A DNA stretch of 8,042 bases from Bacteroidaceae bacterium (GTDB taxonomy: Bacteria; Bacteroidota; Bacteroidia; Bacteroidales; Bacteroidaceae), in the NCBI GenBank assembly GCA_028709135.1, contig JAQVXN010000078.1, forward strand, positions 1 to 8,042, in the 5' to 3' direction. Of the stretch, positions 1 to 6,751 are shown one piece after another. The position numbers and the translations under genes were made by a program. Below the pieces are notes generated by a model. The model saw only the letters and a program-made list of their open reading frames with translations, made no database searches and had not been told where the DNA came from. The stretch's first letter is position 1, and each line of letters starts with the position of its first letter.

Positions 1-124
1 TAAGAGTAAATGAACCCGTTCCTTCCACGACTTTGGTAGGAAGTGGTACGATGTTTACACTGGCGATGGCGTAACTGCCTGAAAACAGTAGCAAAGCCAA
101 GAATAATTTAAGAGTCTTTTTCAT
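1..124 (-). CDS. Exported protein, N-terminus only; probable GH20 beta-N-acetylhexosaminidase (partial)
   Basis: The first 41 codons of a gene run off the left edge. The ATG at 124-122 opens a clear Sec signal peptide: MKKTLK, then a hydrophobic core (LFLALLLF), then a small-residue region (SGSYAIAS) with likely cleavage after about residue 19-21. There is no lipobox cysteine, so it should be soluble in the periplasm or outside the cell, not a lipoprotein. The mature start reads VNIVPLPTKV followed by GTGSFTL. This pattern (a 'PxP' element, then a strand ending in SFTL) is typical of the N-terminal domain that precedes the catalytic barrel in bacterial GH20 beta-hexosaminidases, which remove terminal GlcNAc or GalNAc from host or dietary glycans. 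The catalytic Asp-Glu pair lies outside the window, so the family call rests on this short stretch and is an inference. The gene follows the membrane/kinase gene after a 170 bp gap and probably has its own promoter. Confidence 0.6.
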   Translation of the reverse strand, partial: MKKTLKLFLALLLFSGSYAIASVNIVPLPTKVVEGTGSFTL

Positions 125-168
125 ATAAATTTGAGTAAAATTTAGCAAAGAGAATGCAGGTACGAAAT

Positions 169-184
169 TACAGATTTTTCTGTA
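169..184. repeat. Perfect dyad (6-bp arms, 4-nt centre) upstream of the GH20-like gene
   Basis: TACAGA-TTTT-TCTGTA is a perfect inverted repeat whose near edge lies 44 bp upstream of the GH20-like ATG, in the 170 bp gap (125-294) between that gene and the membrane/kinase gene. It could be a regulator binding site or a small hairpin in the mRNA leader. It has no following T-tract in either direction that would make it a good terminator. The rest of the gap is AT-rich with no credible small gene. A weak -7-like TAAATTTT, read on the minus strand between this dyad and the ATG, matches 5 of the 6 fixed positions of the TAnnTTTG box. Function is not known. Confidence 0.3.
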
Positions 185-294
185 TAAAAGTTGATGATGA
201 ATGGACTTTTTATGGTGTAACATCAAAATACTCATAAATAGTACTGTTTTGAAGTATAAAAGGAGGTGTTTCTGGGCAAATTATAAAGGTATAT

Positions 295-1665
295 TTAAGA
301 AGAAGCTTTGTGCAAATAGTATTGAATTAGTTTTACAGCTCCTTCTGTTCCCAGTTTGGAAGTATTGACAACTAAATCGTAATTGCGACTGTCTGTCCAA
401 TTACCTCCTGTATACTGATAATAGTGGTTTGCGCGGGCCTTATTGACGGTTTCTATTTTATGTCTGGCTGCGGTTTCGCTTAGATGGTCTTTAATCATGA
501 CATGATGAGTGGCAAAGTCGAGATCAGAACAAATGAAGACCCGTAAGCTATTTATGCTGTTACGAAGTATCCAGTTGGCACAGCGGCCAATAATGATGCA
601 AGGTTGGATTGTCGCCAAATTCATGATGGTACGGCTTTGAGAAACGAAAATGGCATCATCTTTTGAAGGATTCATAGAATCTGGAATACTTTTGTCTGTA
701 AAAATGAGTTCCCAAAGTTTTGAAGTTGAAATATTTTGCTCGTTAGCAGCGACAAAGTCCGGAGAATAACCGAGTTCCTCGGCAGTATGATCAATTAGTT
801 CTCGATCATACAGGGGTATGTGTAGAGCTTCTGAAAGTTTTTCTCCGACAATATGGCCACCACTACCATACTCCCGTGAAATAGTAATGACAAAAGGAAC
901 AGAAGAGCGCGAAATCGACTCAAGAGGCATTTTTTGAGGTGTCCGAATTGTAAAAAATGATTCGAGCCAACAGAGATGGGGGCTGAAACGTCTAACCATA
1001 AATCCTACATAGAACATGGAAAAAAGAGTTCCAAAACCGATCATATCCCACTGCCATTTACCGAAAATGAGAAACATAAAAATAACACCGACAAGAACTA
1101 ATCCCGTATCGCTACACATTTTGACTTTTCCAAAATCTTTATGGACAACTTTAGAAATGGCTAAAGGAAAACCTTCACCTGCTAACATGAGAACATCGCA
1201 ATGAACTTCAGCCGAAATCCCGTAAGCCAGCAATCCGCCTCCTAAAAGAAGCTCTCCAAAACGAGCCATGTAAGCTAACGGAGTATTGCTTAGAATTTGT
1301 AGATAAGAGGTCATCCACATGGTGATGTCGGTGTAAAAGCCAAAAAGGAAACTGACTACGATTTGGAGTAATTGAATAACCTGGTAGTTGCGCCTGAGTA
1401 GGAGTATCTGTGAAAGAATAAAGAAAATATGCATGCAGATAACATAAACACCCATAGAGTAGGGCGTTCCTGGAGCTAAACAGAGCACGTATGGCGGACA
1501 GGAAATAGGAGAACTGCCTAAATTTGCCCGAATGGATAGCGACGTACCAAATGCAATGATAAACAGGGCAATGATGAAACAGAAATAACGGCGCAACAAC
1601 TCTTTGGCGCTTCTTTTTGGGGTTTTGCCCTCGATAAAAACCTTTGTTTTTGACACGTTGGACAT
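295..1665 (-). CDS. Membrane protein (DUF6198/YitT-YczE-like) fused to a cytidylate-kinase-like domain
   Basis: A two-domain protein of 456 residues. Residues about 26-230 are very hydrophobic, with about five or six membrane segments (near 28-45, 70-90, 97-113, 134-152, 186-203 and 207-224). Phrases such as AFGTSLSIRANLGSSPIS and QLLQIVVSFLFGFYTD resemble the YitT/YczE/DUF6198 membrane family, which has no established substrate. After a linker, residues 257-456 form a cytidylate-kinase-like domain (Cytidylate_kin2 type): a P-loop variant TISREYGSGG (261-270) without the usual Lys, then PLYDREL (284-290), IIGRCANWIL (358-367), and a C-terminal WTDSRNYDLVVNTSKLG block (423-439). The kinase should face the cytoplasm; its substrate cannot be told from sequence. 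Some positions look unusual for the family, such as Asn at 408 where I would expect the Asp of a 'DKxR' motif. I chose the ATG at 1665; an in-frame TTG 33 bp upstream only adds a poor MTFFCNSAVEK extension. The gene stands 161 bp after the GH36 gene on the same strand. Confidence 0.8.
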   Translation of the reverse strand: MSNVSKTKVFIEGKTPKRSAKELLRRYFCFIIALFIIAFGTSLSIRANLGSSPISCPPYVLCLAPGTPYSMGVYVICMHIFFILSQILLLRRNYQVIQLLQIVVSFLFGFYTDITMWMTSYLQILSNTPLAYMARFGELLLGGGLLAYGISAEVHCDVLMLAGEGFPLAISKVVHKDFGKVKMCSDTGLVLVGVIFMFLIFGKWQWDMIGFGTLFSMFYVGFMVRRFSPHLCWLESFFTIRTPQKMPLESISRSSVPFVITISREYGSGGHIVGEKLSEALHIPLYDRELIDHTAEELGYSPDFVAANEQNISTSKLWELIFTDKSIPDSMNPSKDDAIFVSQSRTIMNLATIQPCIIIGRCANWILRNSINSLRVFICSDLDFATHHVMIKDHLSETAARHKIETVNKARANHYYQYTGGNWTDSRNYDLVVNTSKLGTEGAVKLIQYYLHKASS

Positions 1666-1717
1666 CTTTTCAACTGCAGAGTTACAAAAAAATGTCAATA
1701 ATATACCTATGTTCAGT

Positions 1718-1736
1718 TCAAAAAGACCTTTTTTGA
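1718..1736. repeat. AT-rich inverted repeat (7-bp arms, 5-nt centre) between the GH36 and membrane/kinase genes
   Basis: TCAAAAA and TTTTTGA flank a 5-nt centre in the 161 bp gap (1666-1826). It lies 53 bp upstream of the chosen ATG of the membrane/kinase gene and about 90 bp after the GH36 stop codon. It could be an operator or a weak hairpin. A run of Ts forms only its arm, and the stem has a single G:C pair, so it is a poor terminator candidate. No convincing promoter or small gene is seen elsewhere in this AT-rich gap. Confidence 0.25.
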
Positions 1737-1826
1737 TTTGAAATATAAACCTAAATATTGTCTTTTATAAGTTGAGTATAAAATTTTGGAAGGAATATAT
1801 AGCAAGTATCATGTATTTAAATGTAT

Positions 1827-3878
1827 CTATTTTGCTGTTGTAATAGGTGTATATTTGATAAGTAAACTAGTACGTGGATTGTCGAGTGTAAGGGTAAGAC
1901 CTGCTGCAAGTTCACGACCTGTTTTTTTTATTGTTTCTCCGGAATCTTTGTTTTGGAGTAGATAAAGCTTATTCGCATTTAAACCAGCAAGGTGCACCTG
2001 ATAAGTGCGTTGCAAGTTTTGGTCGCGTCGAAAAGCAATAATGTAACCCGTATCGTCACTAGGCTTATGAAGTTGGTAAGCTAACCAAATATCATTTTTC
2101 GTGATGTCTCGGACCCCACTAAGAGGATAAAAATCTTCATAAAAGTAGGGGCGTACGTCATTAAATTCCTGTATACATTTTTGCATTTCAATATAAGACT
2201 GTCCCTGCTGGGTAAGCTTCCAATTATATACAACGGCACTACTTAAAGAAGAACGAAAATCGAAGCGGTTGACAAAATAGGCCCCTGTGCCGTGCTGAGG
2301 CAGATAGAATTCAAGTCCGTAAGTATGGCATTGATAACCAATTGGTTCACTGTATTGGTAATCCGTGCGCCACATGGGGGCACTACGTAAAATGGTTTCA
2401 TAATCAAGGCGTCGTCCTCCGCTGGCGCAGTTGTCGATAAGCAAGTTAGGAAAACGTTGAAGTAGATAATCCCAGTAAGCATAAAGGCCTTCAATATATT
2501 TAACTTCTGTCATACCTTCTCGTTTTGGCTGGTCGGCTGCGCTCCATGCGCTTTCGGGTGCAATGTTGAAATCCTGTCGGTAATAGTCTATGCCGTTGTC
2601 TTGAAGAAAATCTCCAATATTCTTGCAAATCCATTTAAGGGCATCGGGATTACCTAGATTAAAGAGTAAATTTTCATCTCCAGTCTTTAATAGCCACTCG
2701 GGATGCTTTGTTGCCCAGAGCGTTTTGGGGTAAACTCTTTCTGGTTCGAACCAAACCATGAATTTAGATCCAACTTTGTGTGCGGCATCTGAAATGGGGC
2801 GTAAACCGTTTTCAAAGCGTACAGAATCAACTACCCAGTTTCCAACCGAATTGTACCAGTTTTTATTATCAAAATAATCGGCAGAGCCTTTATACCAGCC
2901 TGCGTCAAGCCAAAAGACTTCAGGTACAATTTTAAAAAGTTTTGTACGTTGTATCAGAGCGATGGCATATTCTGTTGTGAGACAGGAATATTCGTTGCAT
3001 GGTTCAGGATCTCCCCAGTTAAATCCGGCTGACATGGGATAATAAACAGGTTTTCCATCAATATGGCGGGAATGGTGTGCAAGAAGGAAACGGCGAAAGT
3101 TGATGTGTCCTATCATGCGATTGGCGCCGTGCCAGAAGAGGAGACAAATACTGGAAGTGCGAATGCTTTCATGAGGAGTTAAATAGGTGTTGAGTTTTTC
3201 AATTCCAGATGTGAGACTTACACTTTGATTATCTAGACAACGAATATTGCTGTACCACGTTCCCGTCCATCCGATTGAAACTAAAACACCTTGGTTTGCA
3301 GATGATTCAATGTTGAAAAAAGGAAAAGCAGAGTCGGAAGAGCGTCCTCCAGAGGGCCGCATTCTGAGACTGTCTCCTGGATAAAGTTCTTTCTCTTTGG
3401 GTGAAAAATCATCGCGACCCGCATTGCTGCCGTTTGCATAATGTAGAATGAATTTACCTTTTTGAGGATATTCAAAGGAAATGTCACTCGTACGAACTTG
3501 TGAAATTTGAAGAGTGTTTGTAGAGCCATTATTAATGAAATGCAGGACCCATTCTACAACTCCAAAATCACTGTATGCGGATATATTACATTCCACACGG
3601 AGTGCGGTTGTAGGATCTTGGTAAGTAACCAAATATTTTTGTTGATTTTCTTCTGTGGATGGGAGCTTGATAAGGGCGTATTTCCACTGTTTAATAAAGT
3701 CTGCAGAGTTCTTATCTCCATATTTGAAAGAAAATGGAGGTAGTTTACCATGGCCAAAGTAAGATGAAACCCACTTTTGAACATTAACAGGTTTTGAATC
3801 CATTTTTGATATGGATTGTGCTTGGCAAGGGTAAAAAAGAAACATCAGGAAGAGGATGCTTATGAATATTTTTTTCAT
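1827..3878 (-). CDS. Secreted GH36-family alpha-galactosidase-type glycoside hydrolase
   Basis: A 683-residue retaining glycosidase of the melibiase (GH36, clan GH-D) family, expected to remove terminal alpha-linked galactose, or possibly alpha-GalNAc, from oligosaccharides or glycans. Residues 1-20 are a Sec signal peptide (MKKIFISILFLMFLF, cleavage likely after CQA), so it acts in the periplasm or outside the cell. Cys18 is not in a valid lipobox. Residues about 30-265 form the N-terminal beta-sandwich domain of the family. The catalytic barrel (about 275-590) shows VFWLDAGWY (321-329, Asp325), KFMVWFEPERV (372-382), DYYRQDFN (431-438) with the predicted nucleophile Asp436, NCASGGRRLDYE (483-494), and MWRTD (502-506) with the predicted acid/base Asp506. 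A C-terminal beta domain ends the protein, so the enzyme looks complete and active. Exact sugar specificity cannot be read here. Its ATG lies 23 bp after the polA stop on the same strand with no terminator between, so read-through from polA is likely. Confidence 0.92.
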   Translation of the reverse strand: MKKIFISILFLMFLFYPCQAQSISKMDSKPVNVQKWVSSYFGHGKLPPFSFKYGDKNSADFIKQWKYALIKLPSTEENQQKYLVTYQDPTTALRVECNISAYSDFGVVEWVLHFINNGSTNTLQISQVRTSDISFEYPQKGKFILHYANGSNAGRDDFSPKEKELYPGDSLRMRPSGGRSSDSAFPFFNIESSANQGVLVSIGWTGTWYSNIRCLDNQSVSLTSGIEKLNTYLTPHESIRTSSICLLFWHGANRMIGHINFRRFLLAHHSRHIDGKPVYYPMSAGFNWGDPEPCNEYSCLTTEYAIALIQRTKLFKIVPEVFWLDAGWYKGSADYFDNKNWYNSVGNWVVDSVRFENGLRPISDAAHKVGSKFMVWFEPERVYPKTLWATKHPEWLLKTGDENLLFNLGNPDALKWICKNIGDFLQDNGIDYYRQDFNIAPESAWSAADQPKREGMTEVKYIEGLYAYWDYLLQRFPNLLIDNCASGGRRLDYETILRSAPMWRTDYQYSEPIGYQCHTYGLEFYLPQHGTGAYFVNRFDFRSSLSSAVVYNWKLTQQGQSYIEMQKCIQEFNDVRPYFYEDFYPLSGVRDITKNDIWLAYQLHKPSDDTGYIIAFRRDQNLQRTYQVHLAGLNANKLYLLQNKDSGETIKKTGRELAAGLTLTLDNPRTSLLIKYTPITTAK

Positions 3879-3901
3879 AAAAGATGTGTTTAAGGTTGCT
3901 G

Positions 3902-6664
3902 TTAATGGGCTTCAAGCCAGTTTTTACCCCAACCGCAATCCGCGATAAGAGGTACTCGCATTTGGTATGCATGCTCCATTTCGTATGTAACGATTTGCTC
4001 AACTTGTTGTTTCTCTTCAGGAAAAACACTAAAATTAAGTTCGTCATGAACTTGGAGAATCATTTTTGAACGTAAATTTTCCTGATGGAATCTTTTGGAG
4101 ATATTTACCATGGCAACTTTAATGATATCAGCGGCACTACCTTGAATAGGTGCGTTGATGGCATTGCGTTCTGCATAGCCGCGCACAGTTGCATTACCTG
4201 AAGTAATGTCTTGAAGATAGCGACGGCGATGAAAAATTGTTTCGACATATCCCCGACTGCGTGCTAAAGTGATACTGTTATCCATAAAATTGCGTACTCC
4301 AGGAAATGTAGCGAAATAATTGTCAATAAGTTCTTTTGCTTCAGTACGGGAGATGCCAATACGTTGTGCGAGTCCGAATACGGTGATCCCGTAAATAATG
4401 CCGAAGTTTGCTGTCTTGGCTTTGCGGCGTTCGTCTGGCGTAATGCTTTCAATGTTTTTGTGATAAACTTTTGCAGCTGTGGCGGCATGGATATCGTAGC
4501 CGTGGAGAAATGCATCAATAAGGTGCGGATCTTGGCTGAGATGAGCCATGATGCGTAGTTCTATTTGAGAATAGTCTGCAGAAAAGAATTCGCAACCTGG
4601 TTCAGGAATAAAAGCTTTGCGAATTTCCTTGCCGTCTTCACCGCGAACAGGAATGTTTTGAAGATTTGGATTACTCGAGCTGAGACGTCCTGTAGATGTG
4701 ATGGCTTGATTAAAGCTGGTATGAATATGTCCAGTACGGGTATTTACTAATGTAGGAAGAGCATCTAAGTAGGTGCTGACCAGCTTTTTCATTCCACGAT
4801 ATTTTAATAGGTAGTCTACTATGGGTGATTTATAACGCAGTTCTTCAAGAACAGGCTCTGAAGTAACATATTGCCCACTTTTTGTTTTTTTGGGCTTTTC
4901 TTGCAGTTGCATTTTTCCAAAAAAGATTTCACCAACCTGTTTGGGTGAAGAAAGATTAAATTGTTCGCCTGCGAGATCAAAAACTTTCTGTTCGTATTCA
5001 TTCATGCGAATGGTGAAAAGTTTAGAAGTTTCTTTGAGTGTTTTAAGGTCGATAAGAACACCGCTTTCTTCCATTTCAGCTAAAACGCTAGCAAGGGGCA
5101 TCTCAATATTTGAGAATAGGTCTTTTTCGTTATAGTTTTCTAATTCACTTTTTAATCTTGGCTTGACTCTTAAAATGTTATCGGCTTGCTCACATTCAAA
5201 TGCTGTTTGAACGTCTTGAGGGAGCAGACTCATATTTCTTTCTTCGTTCCACTTAGTTCCGAAATAACTTTCAAGTGACATACCTGGATGATGCAAATAA
5301 ATTTCGGAGATATATCCCAGACGATGACTGAGTTCTGGTTGAATCAAATAATGCGCAATCATTGTATCGAACAAAAGACCTTGTAATTTGATATGATACC
5401 TTGAAAGAACTATTTGAGCGAATTTTAAATCATGTCCGATTTTAGCAATTTTACTTGATTCAAAAATTTCTTTGATTCGAGAGATTGTTTTGTCTGTGTC
5501 AATTTGATTTTTTTCATAAGAGATCAAAAATGCTTCACCGGGTTTTGTTGAGATCGCAATTCCTATGATTTTTGCGTTGATAGCGCTTAGTGTGTCTGTA
5601 GATAAACTAAAACTGATTTCTTGTTTTGTCAGGATTTTGTCAAAGAATAGGTCAACTTCTGCTTGATTATCAATGAATTTATATTGTTTTGAATCGTAAT
5701 TTTCCGGTGCGAAATTCTCGCAAATTATTTTTTCTGATACATTGCTCGCTTCTGAGGCAAACAAATCGAGTTGATTTACTTGTTGAACTTGAGCTTTCGG
5801 ACTTTCATCACAGATTTTGTGAATGAAGGTTCTAAATTCTAATTGCTCAAAAATTTTTCGTAGTTCTGTTTTATTGCAAGGATCCTTTTTTAGTTCCTCT
5901 GGATTAAAAGGAATAGGTACGTCCTTTTTAATTGTTACGAGATATTTTGAAAACAATACCTGCTCTTTGTTTGCAACTAATTTTTCTTTTAGCTTTCCTT
6001 TTATGTTTTCAATATTTTCGTAAATGCCTTCAATTGAACCATAAGTTTTGATTAAAGACTCTGCAGTTTTTTCTCCCACACTTGGGCAACCTGGCACATT
6101 ATCCACTGAGTCTCCCATAAGACCTAAAATGTCTATGATTTGTTGTGGAGTCGTTATTCCATATTTTTCAAGAATTTCGTTTATTCCAATTCTTTCAAAT
6201 CCATTTTTCCCTGGGCGATATTGGATGACATTTTCAGTGATAAGTTGTCCATAATCTTTATCTGGTGTTACCATGAACGTTTTGATTCTTTTTTCGTTTG
6301 CAATATTGGCTATTGTGCCAATTACGTCATCAGCTTCATATCCTGAGACTTCCAGAATGGGAATATGATAAGCGCGGATAATATCTTTAATAATAGGTAC
6401 GGATTTACGAATGTCTTCAGGTGTAGATTCGCGTTGAGCCTTATATTGTGGAAAAATCTTATGACGAAATGTTGGTCCCGCGGGATCGAAGGCTATGCCG
6501 ATATGGCTAGGATTTTCTTTGTTGAGAAGTTCCTCCAAGGTGTTTACGAATCCGAAAATTGCAGATGTGTTGAAACCTTTTGAATTTATTCTCGGCGTTC
6601 TGATGAGAGCATAATAAGCTCGGTAGATGAGCGCATATGCATCGAGCAAAAACAGTTTTTCCAT
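3902..6664 (-). CDS. polA: DNA polymerase I with a predicted inactive 3'-5' exonuclease domain
   Basis: A full-length Pol I (920 residues), which removes RNA primers, fills gaps and helps excision repair in the cytoplasm. The 5'-nuclease domain (about 1-285) is intact: Asp8, AFDPAGPTFRHK (58-69), EADD (110-113), TPDKDYGQ (133-140), GDSVDNVPG (184-192) and the helix-hairpin-helix GCPSVGEKTA. The polymerase domain (about 510-920) is intact: STGRLSSSNPNLQN (657-670), motif A DYSQIELR (697-704), the O-helix from Arg746 to Gly759 with Lys750, Phe754 and Tyr758, and motif C QVHDELN with His873, Asp874 and Glu875. The middle domain (about 325-510) keeps the fold, including FDTMIAHYLIQPEL, but has lost its catalytic residues. 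Aligned by eye to E. coli Pol I, D355 is Ser353, E357 is Ser355, D424 is Ala416, Y497 is Phe489 and D501 is Gln493. Proofreading is therefore predicted absent. The ATG start matches the family's N-terminus. The gene is divergent from the polyprenyl synthase. Confidence 0.97.
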   Translation of the reverse strand: MEKLFLLDAYALIYRAYYALIRTPRINSKGFNTSAIFGFVNTLEELLNKENPSHIGIAFDPAGPTFRHKIFPQYKAQRESTPEDIRKSVPIIKDIIRAYHIPILEVSGYEADDVIGTIANIANEKRIKTFMVTPDKDYGQLITENVIQYRPGKNGFERIGINEILEKYGITTPQQIIDILGLMGDSVDNVPGCPSVGEKTAESLIKTYGSIEGIYENIENIKGKLKEKLVANKEQVLFSKYLVTIKKDVPIPFNPEELKKDPCNKTELRKIFEQLEFRTFIHKICDESPKAQVQQVNQLDLFASEASNVSEKIICENFAPENYDSKQYKFIDNQAEVDLFFDKILTKQEISFSLSTDTLSAINAKIIGIAISTKPGEAFLISYEKNQIDTDKTISRIKEIFESSKIAKIGHDLKFAQIVLSRYHIKLQGLLFDTMIAHYLIQPELSHRLGYISEIYLHHPGMSLESYFGTKWNEERNMSLLPQDVQTAFECEQADNILRVKPRLKSELENYNEKDLFSNIEMPLASVLAEMEESGVLIDLKTLKETSKLFTIRMNEYEQKVFDLAGEQFNLSSPKQVGEIFFGKMQLQEKPKKTKSGQYVTSEPVLEELRYKSPIVDYLLKYRGMKKLVSTYLDALPTLVNTRTGHIHTSFNQAITSTGRLSSSNPNLQNIPVRGEDGKEIRKAFIPEPGCEFFSADYSQIELRIMAHLSQDPHLIDAFLHGYDIHAATAAKVYHKNIESITPDERRKAKTANFGIIYGITVFGLAQRIGISRTEAKELIDNYFATFPGVRNFMDNSITLARSRGYVETIFHRRRYLQDITSGNATVRGYAERNAINAPIQGSAADIIKVAMVNISKRFHQENLRSKMILQVHDELNFSVFPEEKQQVEQIVTYEMEHAYQMRVPLIADCGWGKNWLEAH

Positions 6665-6674
6665 GTCTTTTCAG

Positions 6675-6700
6675 CTTTTTCCTGTAAAAATAGGAAAAAG
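6675..6700. repeat. Perfect inverted repeat in the polA / polyprenyl synthase divergent gap
   Basis: CTTTTTCCT (6675-6683) and AGGAAAAAG (6692-6700) are perfect reverse complements. Allowing a G-T wobble and one more A-T pair extends the stem to 11 pairs around an AAAA loop. It begins 10 bp upstream of the polA ATG, within the 87 bp between the polA start and the chosen start of the divergent gene. It may be an operator, or a hairpin in the polA leader that affects translation. On the polA strand a weak -7-like TATCTTTT overlaps its upstream arm (6696-6703), which would place a regulator bound here on top of the promoter. Function is inferred only from position and symmetry. Confidence 0.4.
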
Positions 6701-6703
6701 ATA

Positions 6704-6734
6704 TGTGTTTTGGATGATTTAATTCGTACTTTTG
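6704..6734 (+). promoter_or_regulatory. Candidate Bacteroidota-type promoter for the polyprenyl synthase gene
   Basis: TACTTTTG at 6727-6734 matches the Bacteroidota -7 consensus TAnnTTTG exactly. A partial -33 element (TGTG, 6704-6707, against the consensus TTTG) sits at the usual 19-nt spacing; a perfect TTTG at 6709-6712 is only 14 nt away. Transcription would begin a few bases after the -7 box, around 6740. That leaves a very short leader before the GTG at 6752 and argues against the upstream in-frame TTG at 6710 as the start, because that codon would not be transcribed. The prediction is by eye. Confidence 0.5.
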
Positions 6735-6751
6735 TTTTTAAAATTAAATGC

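Noticed and set aside
1663..1698. Longer form of the membrane/kinase gene starting at 1698
   Set aside because: The codon at 1698-1696 is TTG. The extension (MTFFCNSAVEK) has no domain character, and a normal ATG follows 33 bp downstream.
1746..1753. -7-like box TAGGTTTA (minus strand) upstream of the membrane/kinase gene
   Set aside because: It misses the final G of TAnnTTTG, and no TTTG lies at the right spacing upstream, so it is not strong enough to annotate.
1811..1826. Repeated ATGTAT words around TTTAAA just after the GH36 stop
   Set aside because: Two copies of a 6-base AT-rich word are expected by chance here; there is no longer repeat structure.
3822..3826. Possible lipoprotein cysteine (Cys18) in the GH36 signal peptide
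   Set aside because: The preceding residues are Phe-Tyr-Pro, which do not fit a lipobox; CQA followed by Gln fits signal peptidase I cleavage better.
4264..6583. Several open frames of 60-84 codons overlapping polA on both strands
   Set aside because: They lie wholly within a confidently identified gene, have no recognisable domains and look like out-of-frame shadows.
6696..6703. polA promoter box TATCTTTT on the minus strand
   Set aside because: It lacks the final G of the consensus, and the -33 position has no TTTG; mentioned only as a weak possibility within the inverted repeat entry.
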